The notes under the pieces: model-generated
The model's database searches: none
What the model was told of the DNA's origin: nothing
Seen by the model: the letters and a program-made list of their open reading frames with translations, nothing else
Made by a program: the position numbers and the translations under genes
In this document: positions 42,193 through 49,800 of the stretch, one piece after another
How positions within the stretch are numbered: position 1 is the first letter of the stretch
Layout of the letters: the number at the start of each line of letters is the position of its first letter
NCBI GenBank assembly: GCA_043803805.1
Contig: JAZDJP010000104.1
Location: 46,612 to 110,611 of the forward strand
Direction: 5' to 3'
DNA length: 64,000 nt
Source of the DNA: JAZDJP01 sp043803805
GTDB lineage: Bacteria > Planctomycetota > JAZDJP01

Positions 42193-43101
42193 ATGCCGTT
42201 CGTCCACGCCTCGCGCCTCTTGAGTCTGGCGAAATCCGCGGGCCGTCCCCGGACTCTCGCCGTGGCCGCGGCGGCGGAACTCGCGTGTCTCGAGGCCGTT
42301 GTGGTCGCGGAGGCGGAGGGGCTGGTGAAGCCGCGCCTCTTCGGCGACCGTCCGGAGATCGAGCGGCTCCTCCGGTCCCTCGATGCCGCGCCGGAGCGTT
42401 TCGCCATCGAGCACGTTCCCGACCCCACGGCGGCCGCCCGCCGGGCCTGCGAGGAGATCGCCGCGGGCCGAGCCCATGTGTTGATGAAAGGGCTCATCCA
42501 GACCGGGGATCTTCTCCGGGTGTTCTTCGATAAACAGTACGGGCTCCGTCTCGACCAGCCCTTGAGCCACGTGGGGCTCTTCGAGGTCCCGGGGTACGAG
42601 CGCCTCTTCGCCGTGTCCGACGCGGCCATCAACATCGCCCCGGACGAGGAGCGTCTGTTCCGCGTCGTCCAGAACGCGGTGGGGGTGATGCGGCGCCTGG
42701 GCTGGGAGCGGCCGCGGGTGGCGTTGCTGGCGGCGACAAACCGGGTGTTCGAGGGTCAGCCGGCCACCGTCCTCGCGTCGCGCGTCGCGTCGCGCGCGGC
42801 CCGGGAACTGCCGGCCGAGGCCGTGGGGCCGCTCGCCCTCGACGAGGCCGTGAGCGCCGCCGCCGCGGCGACCAAGGGCACCACCGGGAGCGCGGTCGCC
42901 GGTCGGGCGGATATTCTGATCGTCCCGAACCTCGAAAGCGGCAACATCCTCTACAAATCCCTCACTCTGTTCGCCCACGCCAAGGTGGTGGGGACGTGCG
43001 TCGGCGGCAAGGTGCCGCTGGTCATCACCAGCCGTTCCGACTCCGAGGAGACAAAACTTTTGTCCATGGCGTTGTCGTGCCACCTGGCGGGTCCCTCATG
43101 A
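42193..43101 (+). CDS. ptb: Phosphate butyryltransferase-type acyltransferase
   Basis: A 302-residue protein of the phosphotransacetylase/phosphotransbutyrylase family: LMKGLIQTGDLLRVFFDK, LSHVGLFEVPGYERL, DAAINIAPD and PNLESGNILYKSL. It would convert a short or branched acyl-CoA plus phosphate to acyl phosphate. GGGAGGG lies before the ATG at 42193, and the frame extends 26 codons upstream without support. The butyrate kinase gene overlaps its stop, giving the classical ptb-buk pair. With the oxidoreductase operon upstream, the pathway from 2-oxo acids to ATP is complete on paper. Confidence 0.9.
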   Translation: MPFVHASRLLSLAKSAGRPRTLAVAAAAELACLEAVVVAEAEGLVKPRLFGDRPEIERLLRSLDAAPERFAIEHVPDPTAAARRACEEIAAGRAHVLMKGLIQTGDLLRVFFDKQYGLRLDQPLSHVGLFEVPGYERLFAVSDAAINIAPDEERLFRVVQNAVGVMRRLGWERPRVALLAATNRVFEGQPATVLASRVASRAARELPAEAVGPLALDEAVSAAAAATKGTTGSAVAGRADILIVPNLESGNILYKSLTLFAHAKVVGTCVGGKVPLVITSRSDSEETKLLSMALSCHLAGPS

Positions 43102-44294
43102 CGGAAGAAAACGTCTCTCTGACGCGGAATCTGATTCTGGTCATCAATCCCGGCTCGACCTCCACCAAACTCGCCCTGTTCGCGATTCCGGGCCGGAAGT
43201 CCGCCGGCCCCGTCCGCCGCGACGAAACGGTTCTGGATCATCCGGCGGAGGATATCCGCCGGTTCCCCCGGATCGCCGACCAGGAGGGGTGGCGGGCGGA
43301 ACTTGTGGAAAAATATCTTGTCGCGCGCGGGGCGCCCCCGGGGCGCCTGGCGGCGGTGGCGGGGCGGGGGGGATTGCTCGCGCCGCTCGCCGGGGGGACT
43401 TACCGGGTGAACGCGGCGATGCTCCGGGATCTTCGGAAGGCCGCCCGGGGGGAACACGCGTGCAACCTCGGGGCGCCGATCGCGGCGCGGATCGCCCGCC
43501 GGGCGGGATGCCCCGCGTTCGTGGTGGACCCGCCGGTGGTGGACGAACTGGCCCCCGAGGCGCGCCTCTCGGGGTTGCCGGACCTGCCCCGCCGGAGCGT
43601 TTTTCACGCCCTCTCCCAGAAGGCCGCGGCGCGGATGGCCTGCGACAAATTGAAAATCCCCTACGCCCGGAGCTTTCTGGTGGTGGCGCACCTGGGCGGC
43701 GGGATTTCCGTCGGGGCCCACCGGAAGGGTCGGGTGGTGGAGGTGAACAACGCCCTCGACGGCGAAGGCCCCTTCTCGCCGGAACGCGCCGGGACGGCGC
43801 CGGCGGGGGATCTCGCGCGGCTCTGCTTCTCCGGGAAACGCGCGCGCGGGGAAATCCTGAAAATGATCACGGGCCGCGGGGGGCTCGTCGCCCACCTCGG
43901 GACGAATAATTTATTGGAAGTTCAGGCGCGGATCCGGCGGGGCGACCGTCGGGCGAAGGGGATTTTCGACGCGATGGCCGGCGGCATCGCCCGGGCCATC
44001 GGGGCCGCGGCGGCGGCGCTCGGCCGGAGGCCCCAGGCCATCGTTCTGGTCGGGGCGATGGCGCGGTCCGGGATGTTGCGGGCGGCGATACGTCGCCGGG
44101 TCGGGTTTCTCGCCCCGGTGATGGCGTTTCCCGGCCACCTGGAGATGGCCGCCCTCGCCGCCGGGGCGTGGCGGGTGATGGCGGGGCGGGAAAAAGCGGG
44201 GGATTACCGGAGTGGATACAGAGGGGACATGAACCGGAAGCCCGGAGCGAAGCGGAGGGATCGGTTCGTGTCCCCCGATGGAGGGAGGTCATGA
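43098..44294 (+). CDS. buk: Butyrate kinase-type acyl kinase with repeat-derived C-terminal extension
   Basis: A 398-residue member of the acetate/butyrate kinase family: VINPGSTSTKLALF (phosphate-binding), VAHLGGGISVGAHRKGRV, and NNALDGEGPFSPERAG, all strongly Buk-like. It makes ATP and acid from acyl phosphate. Typical Buk proteins have roughly 355-360 residues. The extra 30 or so at the C-terminus (from about GDYRSGYRGDMNRK) are basic and are encoded by an inverted-repeat element at 44223-44275. The ATG overlaps the ptb stop (ATGA), and the aminotransferase gene overlaps its own stop. Confidence 0.9.
   Translation: MTEENVSLTRNLILVINPGSTSTKLALFAIPGRKSAGPVRRDETVLDHPAEDIRRFPRIADQEGWRAELVEKYLVARGAPPGRLAAVAGRGGLLAPLAGGTYRVNAAMLRDLRKAARGEHACNLGAPIAARIARRAGCPAFVVDPPVVDELAPEARLSGLPDLPRRSVFHALSQKAAARMACDKLKIPYARSFLVVAHLGGGISVGAHRKGRVVEVNNALDGEGPFSPERAGTAPAGDLARLCFSGKRARGEILKMITGRGGLVAHLGTNNLLEVQARIRRGDRRAKGIFDAMAGGIARAIGAAAAALGRRPQAIVLVGAMARSGMLRAAIRRRVGFLAPVMAFPGHLEMAALAAGAWRVMAGREKAGDYRSGYRGDMNRKPGAKRRDRFVSPDGGRS
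44223..44275. repeat. Inverted-repeat element inside the 3' end of buk
   Basis: Arms GGGGACATGAACCG (44223-44236) and CGGTTCGTGTCCCC (44262-44275) match at 13 of 14 positions. The loop reads GAAGCCCGGAGCGAAGCGGA, resembling dispersed intergenic hairpins rather than coding sequence. Confidence 0.55.
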
Positions 44295-45271
44295 AATTCA
44301 CAATCGGGTTTGACACGTCCGACACGGCGAAACTCCATGCGTGCTGGGACGACATCATCCGCAGCGGCAAGTGGACGGAGGCAAAATACACGGCGCTCTT
44401 CGAGGAGAAGTGGGCCGCCCACGCGGGCGCAACCGCCGTCGCCTTCTCGGGATGGGGCGGGGCGGCGCTGGCGGCTCTGGAGTATTTCAAGATCCGCGGG
44501 AAGACGGTTCTGTGCCCGTCGAACACGTTCATGGCGACTCCGCTTTCCGTCGTCAAGGCGGGGGGGCGGGTGGAATTCGTGGATTGCAACCGCGATGATC
44601 TATGTTTGTCGTTCGAGGACCTGAAACGGCAGGCGGATCGCCACAAACCCGCCGCCGTCTGGGTGGTTCATATCGGTGGACATATCGCTTTCGAGATCGA
44701 GAAAATCGCCGACTTCTGCCGGGAGAAGGGCATCGTGCTTCTCGAGGACTGCGCCCATGCCCATGGGGCCGCCTGGCATGGACGGCGCGCCGGGACGTGG
44801 GGCGACGCGGGGGTGTATTCGTTCTACGGCACCAAGACCATCTCCACGGGCGAGGGGGGGATGCTTGTCACGCGCCACGCGGATCTCGCCGCCTTCGCCC
44901 GGCAGTTCCGGAATTACGGGAAATTCGACTACGTCGTCGAGGGGTACGGGCTTCGCATGAACGAGTTCACCGCGGCCATCGGATGCGTCCAGGCGGACCG
45001 CCTGGACGACATCGTCGCCTGGAAAAATGAATACGCCCGCGCCCGCCTCGACGGAAAATATCCGAACCGGGTGCGTTTTCCGGACGGGATGGTGTCGGGC
45101 TTCTATAAGTATATCGTCTTCGACCCGGTGGAAAAATCCACGGGGAAGGTGTATGATCTGCCCTGCCACACGGTAATGAAGAAGGCCGGGGATTTTCCGA
45201 ACACGGAGTGGGTGGCGAAAAACCATTGGTGCGTTCCATTGTATTATAAAGGGGACGAGGCGAAGTACTGA
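44291..45271 (+). CDS. DegT/DnrJ/EryC1-family PLP-dependent aminotransferase
   Basis: A 326-residue protein with AFSGWGGAALAALEYF at the cofactor phosphate site, LLEDCAHAHGAAWHGRRAG with the Asp that contacts the pyridine nitrogen, and the PLP-binding Lys in SFYGTKTISTGEGG. The family aminates keto-sugars for surface polysaccharides and antibiotics. It is somewhat shorter at the C-terminus than the usual 370-400 residues. GGGAGG precedes the ATG at 44291, which overlaps the buk stop. With the epimerase that follows, nucleotide-sugar synthesis is a likely role. Confidence 0.88.
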   Translation: MKFTIGFDTSDTAKLHACWDDIIRSGKWTEAKYTALFEEKWAAHAGATAVAFSGWGGAALAALEYFKIRGKTVLCPSNTFMATPLSVVKAGGRVEFVDCNRDDLCLSFEDLKRQADRHKPAAVWVVHIGGHIAFEIEKIADFCREKGIVLLEDCAHAHGAAWHGRRAGTWGDAGVYSFYGTKTISTGEGGMLVTRHADLAAFARQFRNYGKFDYVVEGYGLRMNEFTAAIGCVQADRLDDIVAWKNEYARARLDGKYPNRVRFPDGMVSGFYKYIVFDPVEKSTGKVYDLPCHTVMKKAGDFPNTEWVAKNHWCVPLYYKGDEAKY

Positions 45272-45412
45272 GTGCTGAGTGCTGAGGTTCAGATAAGACA
45301 GGAAACCGGTAATGAGTTCGGGAGTTCAAGAGTTCGCGAGTTGATGGAAATTTATTCGGAATAAGTTTCCTTGAACGCAGCACTCAGCACTCAGAACTTT
45401 AAACTCTTGGCG
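45268..45412. repeat. Intergenic short-repeat tract between aminotransferase and epimerase
   Basis: CTGAGTGCTGAGTGCTGAGG units begin at the aminotransferase stop, then GAGTTCGGGAGTTCAAGAG units, then CGCAGCACTCAGCACTCAG, the complement of the first family. The tract may therefore fold on itself. Confidence 0.65.
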
Positions 45413-45422
45413 AGAGACGGCA

Positions 45423-46337
45423 ATGAATATCCTGGTTACCGGCGGTTCGGGGTTCATCGGCTCCCACGTCGTGGATGCCCTGCGGGCGCACGGTCATGAG
45501 GTGCGCGTGTATGACATGCGTCCGCCCGCGTTCCGGAACGATGTTGAGTTCGCGAAGGGGGATCTCCTTGATGCGGAAACACTTACGGCGGCGATGGCGG
45601 GGGTGGAGGCCGTGTTTCACCTGGCGGCGGTGGCGGACGTGAAGGATGTGGCCGCGAATCCCCGGCGGGCTCATGATGTGAACGTCACGGGGACCTTGAA
45701 CGTCCTCGATGCCGCCCGCGGGCGGGTGGGCCGCGTCATCTACGCCAGCACCGTCTGGGTGTACGAGGGGGCATCTCATGTGGATGTGGACGAGGACACG
45801 CCGCTCGGCCCTCCGCCGCATCTTTACACCGCCCAGAAACTCGCGGGGGAGCACTACTGCCACGCCTACCGAAAACTCTACGGATTGGAAACGACCATCC
45901 TCCGCTACGGCGTGCCGTTCGGGCCGCGGGCCCGGGATGCCGCCGTTGTTCCATTGATGGTGGGGAAGGCTTTCCGCGGGGAATCGCTCACCATCGCCGG
46001 GGACGGCGCCCAGTACCGGTATTTCATCTACGTGGAGGATCTGGCGGAGGGGAACGTTGCGGCCCTCGCCCCGGCGGCCGCCAACCGCGCCTACAATCTG
46101 GACGGAAGCGAAAAAATCACCATCCGGCGTCTGGCGGATCTGGTCCGGAAGACGGTGCGGGATGTTCCCCTGTCCAGCGTCCCGGCCCGCCCCGGGGATT
46201 TTTCGGGGAAAACCGTTTCCAGCGCCCGGGCAAAGGCGGAACTGGGCTGGGCGCCGGATGTGCCGTTCGAGGAGGGTCTCCGGCGGTACGTGGCGTGGTT
46301 CCGGGAGCGGGAGAAGGAGCGCGGGGTTTCTGAATGA
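45423..46337 (+). CDS. NAD-dependent nucleotide-sugar epimerase/dehydratase
   Basis: A 304-residue extended SDR. It has the NAD motif GGSGFIGSHVVDALR, the acidic residue at YDMR, the catalytic Ser/Thr in YASTVWVYE and YTAQK with Tyr and Lys. It resembles UDP-glucose 4-epimerase-like enzymes and ends with a typical helical WF segment. It probably works with the upstream aminotransferase on sugar nucleotides. The substrate cannot be named. Confidence 0.88.
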   Translation: MNILVTGGSGFIGSHVVDALRAHGHEVRVYDMRPPAFRNDVEFAKGDLLDAETLTAAMAGVEAVFHLAAVADVKDVAANPRRAHDVNVTGTLNVLDAARGRVGRVIYASTVWVYEGASHVDVDEDTPLGPPPHLYTAQKLAGEHYCHAYRKLYGLETTILRYGVPFGPRARDAAVVPLMVGKAFRGESLTIAGDGAQYRYFIYVEDLAEGNVAALAPAAANRAYNLDGSEKITIRRLADLVRKTVRDVPLSSVPARPGDFSGKTVSSARAKAELGWAPDVPFEEGLRRYVAWFREREKERGVSE

Positions 46338-46344
46338 ACAAATC

Positions 46345-46485
46345 CGCTCATCCTGAGCCTGTCGAAGCCCGGTCATCCTGAGCCCGTCGAAGGATGAGCC
46401 GGTGTTCCGCCCATGGTTCGTGGTTCGACATTATTTTAATTTTTAAGGAATGCTCACCATGAACGGTGTTGAGGATTCGGTCGAG
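46345..46485. repeat. Dispersed intergenic element, copy 1
   Basis: Contains TCATCCTGAGCCTGTCGAAG, GCCCATGGTTCGTGGTTCGA and GGAATGCTCACCATGAACGG. It shares about 60 nearly identical bases with the copy at 53467 and shorter blocks with that at 49676. About 140 bases further to the next gene hold only its promoter. Confidence 0.7.
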
Positions 46486-46558
46486 AATGGCGGTGGGGAC
46501 GTCTCGGCGCCGCCCCGGATCAACTTTAGTAATTTTTGAGATTTTTCCAAAATTCCCC

Positions 46559-46587
46559 TTGAACCGAAAAAGGAGGGGTGGTAGACT
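46559..46587 (+). promoter_or_regulatory. Promoter of the repetitive surface-protein gene
   Basis: TTGAAC (46559-46564), 17 bases, TAGACT (46582-46587). AGGAGGG precedes the ATG at 46629. Confidence 0.6.
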
Positions 46588-46628
46588 TTCTCTCCTTTCC
46601 CCGGAAAACCCATTTTTAGGAGGGCGTC

Positions 46629-49166
46629 ATGTCGAAACGTTTCCTGGCCGGAACCGTCACGGTTCTGGTGGCCCTGCTACTCATGCAGGGGGTGTTCGCG
46701 GGAGTTCCCCAGGTCATCAACTTCCAGGGGAAGCTCTATCAAAGCGGGACGGCGGTGAATACGACCGTCTCCATCACGTTCCGCCTGTATGACGTCGCCA
46801 CGGGCGGCACGGCGGTCTGGACGGAGGTCCAGTCGGTGGCGGTCCAGAGCGGCTATTACGGGGTCCAGCTCGGCTCCGTGACGGCCCTCACCGGCATCAC
46901 GTTCAACCAGAACTACTGGCTGGGCGTCGAGGTGGCCTCCGACGGCGAAATGACGCCGCGGACGCCGCTCGCGGCGGTTCCGGCGGCCATGAACGCCGGG
47001 CTCTTGAACGGCAAGGCGGACACCGAGTTCTCCGCCGCCACGCACACCCACGCGGGGACGGACATCGCCTCCGGACTCGTCCCGGACGCGAACATCGCGG
47101 CGACGATTCACCGGGACGCGGAGATCAAGGACAGGCAGTACGTGGGCAACGCGGCCGGGACGACGACGTTGAATGAGACGACGAGCGCCACGGACAGCGG
47201 GGCGTATCTGGTGGGCGTGTTCGATGAGTTCGACAATTCCAGCAGCGCGAACGTGCAGGATGTTCTGGATGATCTCGATGCGGCGATCACGGCCATTTCG
47301 GCCGGCGGCATTGCGGACAACGCCGTCACCACGACGAAGATCGCCGATGCCAACGTGACTCTGGCGAAGATGGCGGCGAACTCCGTGAATTCGGCCAATA
47401 TTGTGGACGGCACGGTCGCGGCGGCGGACATCGTGAATGATACGATCACGGCGACCCAGATTGCGGCCAATGCGGTTGCCGCGAGCGAACTTGCGGACAA
47501 TGCGGTGGATACGAATGCCATTGCGAATCTGGCCGTGACGGCGGGAAAACTGGAGGCGAACATCGCCCTCACCTCGCCGAAATTGGTGACGAGTGTGCTG
47601 GACAACGGCAACAACGAATTGTTGAATATCACGGCCACGGGTGCGGCGGTGAATCAGTTGGCGCTGGCCAACGCCGCGACGGGCAACAACCCCACGGTAA
47701 GCGCGGCAGGCGATGACGCCAACGTGGGCATTGCCCTGACGGCCAAGGGAACGGGAAGCGTGGTGGTGGGGACGGACGTAGCAAGTACGGACAAGATTGC
47801 CATCCTGCCGCCGGCGGTGGGGGCTGGTGCGGTGTTCACGGGCACGCTCACGAGCGCTGATATCACGGGGGCGGACAAGACGTGGACGTTGCCGAACACG
47901 ACGGGCACGATCGCGTTGACGAGCGATATCGGGGCTACCAGCGTGGTGGTGGCGACCGACCAGAATATCACGGCCACGGGCGGCACGTCGGCGTTCGATT
48001 TTTCAACAGCGAGCGGGTTATTCAAGACTTCTACCGGCGCGAACACGTTGAGCGGAGATGTGACGATTGCCGGCGCCAAGACGCTCACGACGGGCACGGG
48101 CGCGGTGGCATTGAATGGTGATGTGACGATCGCGTCAGGGAAAGGGTTGTCTCTGGCGGGCGGCGCGAGCGCGGTGGATTTGAGCGCTTCAAGCGGCGCT
48201 TTCTCCACGTCGACCGGCGCGAACACGTTGAGCGGCGATGTGACGATTGCCGGCGCCAAGACGCTCACGACGGGCACGGGCGCGGTGGCGTTGAATGGCG
48301 CCGTGACGATTGCGGCGAACAAGGCCTTGGACATGGCGGCCGGAACGGGCGCGGTTGATCTGTCGCTTGCGACGGGGACGTTCAAGACCTCGACCGGCGA
48401 GAACACGTTGAGTGGCAATGTGACGATTGCCGGCGCCAAGACGCTCACGACGGGCACGGGCGCGGTGGCATTGAATGGTGATGTGACGATCGCTGCGAAT
48501 AAGGGGCTGACTTTGGCAGCAGGGAATGGTGCGGTGAATTTGGCCGCTTCTACTGGAACATTCTCTACGTCCAGCGGCAACAATACGTTGTATGGGGATG
48601 TGACGATCGACGGCGCCAAGACGTTCACGACGGGCACGGGCGCGATGTCCATCAACGGCGCGGCGCTACTGGCGTCCGACAAGAATCTCACGGCCCAGGG
48701 CGGGACGACGGCGGTCGATTTCTCGGCGGCGAGCGGGGTGTTCAAGACTTCTACCGGCGAGAACACGTTGAGTGGCAATGTGACGATCGCCGGCGCCAAG
48801 ACGTTCGCGACGGGCACAGGCGCGGTCGGTCTGAACGGTGACGTCACAATTCCGAGTGGTAAGAGTCTGACGGTCGGCGGCGGAAATGCTGTCAGTAAGA
48901 TTTTAACCGGCACATCTGCGGCGAGTGACGTGGGTTCTATCGCAGATGCTGCGAAGGATTCCACCGTGACGATTACGGTCACTGGTGCCGTGGTTGGGGA
49001 TCCTGTTTTTGTGAGCGGTCCCGCGGACGGCACGGCGTCGGCTGGCGTGGTTTTTTCGGGTCACGTCTCCGCGCCCAATACGGTAACGTTGACCATCTTT
49101 AACAAGTCGGGCGGGGCCTATGATCCAGGCAGCACGACCTACAAGGCGGTTGTGTTCCAGTTCTAA
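46629..49166 (+). CDS. Secreted tail-fibre-like surface protein with five 60-residue repeats
   Basis: An 845-residue protein with a signal peptide (cleavage near VFAGV). Residues 25-130 form a domain opening VPQVINFQGKLYQSGTAV, often found at the start of such proteins. A stretch rich in IADNAVTTTKIADANVTLAK-like repeats follows (about 225-310), reminiscent of phage-tail or trimeric beta-helix proteins. From about 455 to 755 a 60-residue unit with NTLSGDVTIAGAKTLTTGTG repeats five times. A compact C-terminal domain ends in TYKAVVFQF, with a final aromatic residue. A good promoter and ribosome site support the start. It is probably an extracellular fibre or adhesin; the export route is not clear. 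Confidence 0.82.
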   Translation: MSKRFLAGTVTVLVALLLMQGVFAGVPQVINFQGKLYQSGTAVNTTVSITFRLYDVATGGTAVWTEVQSVAVQSGYYGVQLGSVTALTGITFNQNYWLGVEVASDGEMTPRTPLAAVPAAMNAGLLNGKADTEFSAATHTHAGTDIASGLVPDANIAATIHRDAEIKDRQYVGNAAGTTTLNETTSATDSGAYLVGVFDEFDNSSSANVQDVLDDLDAAITAISAGGIADNAVTTTKIADANVTLAKMAANSVNSANIVDGTVAAADIVNDTITATQIAANAVAASELADNAVDTNAIANLAVTAGKLEANIALTSPKLVTSVLDNGNNELLNITATGAAVNQLALANAATGNNPTVSAAGDDANVGIALTAKGTGSVVVGTDVASTDKIAILPPAVGAGAVFTGTLTSADITGADKTWTLPNTTGTIALTSDIGATSVVVATDQNITATGGTSAFDFSTASGLFKTSTGANTLSGDVTIAGAKTLTTGTGAVALNGDVTIASGKGLSLAGGASAVDLSASSGAFSTSTGANTLSGDVTIAGAKTLTTGTGAVALNGAVTIAANKALDMAAGTGAVDLSLATGTFKTSTGENTLSGNVTIAGAKTLTTGTGAVALNGDVTIAANKGLTLAAGNGAVNLAASTGTFSTSSGNNTLYGDVTIDGAKTFTTGTGAMSINGAALLASDKNLTAQGGTTAVDFSAASGVFKTSTGENTLSGNVTIAGAKTFATGTGAVGLNGDVTIPSGKSLTVGGGNAVSKILTGTSAASDVGSIADAAKDSTVTITVTGAVVGDPVFVSGPADGTASAGVVFSGHVSAPNTVTLTIFNKSGGAYDPGSTTYKAVVFQF
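48001..48900 (+). repeat. Five tandem 180-bp coding repeats
   Basis: The block beginning GAACACGTTGAGCGG occurs at 48041, 48221, 48401, 48581 (variant) and 48761, each exactly 180 bp apart. Stretches of over 40 bases are identical between units 1 and 2. Confidence 0.95.
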
Positions 49167-49201
49167 CGGGAGGCGGTTTTCAAGAACAGGAGGAAACTTC
49201 G

Positions 49202-49528
49202 ATGAAGCTGAAATACGCAGTCCTGTTCGGCCTCCTCGCCCTGGCGGCGGCCGTGGTGGGGTATGCGGCGACCAGCGCCAATTACTCCATGGAGGAGACG
49301 GGGTTCACGGTGGCGGGCAACACCGCCGTGGCGTCGCCGAGCTACTCGATGAACGTGTCCATGGGAAGCGCGACGATCGAAACCGGTACCAGCCCCACGT
49401 ATGCCAATGACGAAAACGTGGCGGTGCCGGAGGTGATGATTGTCGCGACGGATTCGACGACGCCGATGACGGCCACGGCCGCAGCCAGCGACCACGGGTG
49501 TTTCATCGCGTCGCTCCGGGCACGGTAA
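49202..49528 (+). CDS. Small secreted protein with a possible CFI-box-like C-terminus
   Basis: A 108-residue protein with a signal peptide (cleavage near GYAAT). The mature part is Ser/Thr/Ala-rich with no known domain (ANYSMEETGFTVAG, PSYSMNVSMGSATIE). It ends SDHGCFIASLRAR, which resembles the beginning of the CFIATAAYG C-terminal sorting motif found in some Gram-negative proteins, but it is cut short. AGGAGG precedes the ATG. It lies 35 bases after the repetitive surface protein and before a strong hairpin, so the two probably form one transcript. Confidence 0.7.
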   Translation: MKLKYAVLFGLLALAAAVVGYAATSANYSMEETGFTVAGNTAVASPSYSMNVSMGSATIETGTSPTYANDENVAVPEVMIVATDSTTPMTATAAASDHGCFIASLRAR

Positions 49529-49563
49529 CGGGTCGCGACGGGAAGTCGAACGGGAAGTCAAAC

Positions 49564-49593
49564 GGGGGCTCGCGCCGAAAGGCGCGGGCCCCC
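49564..49593 (+). terminator. Terminator hairpin after the surface-protein genes
   Basis: Thirteen-base arms GGGGGCTCGCGCC and GGCGCGGGCCCCC with one G-U pair and a GAAA tetraloop. A short GTGTTTTC follows, so the U-tract is weak. Confidence 0.7.
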
Positions 49594-49618
49594 GGTGTTT
49601 TCGCGACGCCAAGGGAGG

Positions 49619-49675
49619 AAGTGCTGGGTACGGAGTGCTGAGTGCTGAGCGGGAATGAAATGTCGAATTCCGAAT
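49619..49675. repeat. Intergenic short-repeat tract
   Basis: GTGCTGGGTACGGAGTGCTG, then AGTGCTGAG, then GAAATGTCGAATTCCGAAT. Same two families as at 30459-30545, in the same order. Confidence 0.6.
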
Positions 49676-49800
49676 AGAGCAGTTCACGAATTGATAAACC
49701 CGCTTCCTGAGCCGGTCGAAGGATGAGCAGCGACTCGGTTCATGGTTCGACGGGCTCACCATGAGCGGTACTGAGGATTCCGCTAATCGTGAATTGCTCT
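49676..49800. repeat. Dispersed intergenic element with terminal inverted repeats, copy 2
   Basis: Ends are imperfect inverted repeats: AGAGCAGTTCACGAATT (49676-49692) against the complement of TAATCGTGAATTGCTCT (49784-49800). The interior has GGTTCATGGTTCGACGGG and CTCACCATGAGCGGTACTGA. The right end touches the pilB stop codon. Confidence 0.7.

Noticed and set aside
48001..48900. Regularly spaced repeats considered as a CRISPR array
   Set aside because: The 180-bp period, in-frame coding and similar rather than unique intervening sequence exclude a CRISPR array. I found no CRISPR array elsewhere in the window.
47654..49033. Open frame of 459 codons on the minus strand
   Set aside because: It mirrors the 180-bp repeats of the surface protein; its repeats follow from the coding strand.
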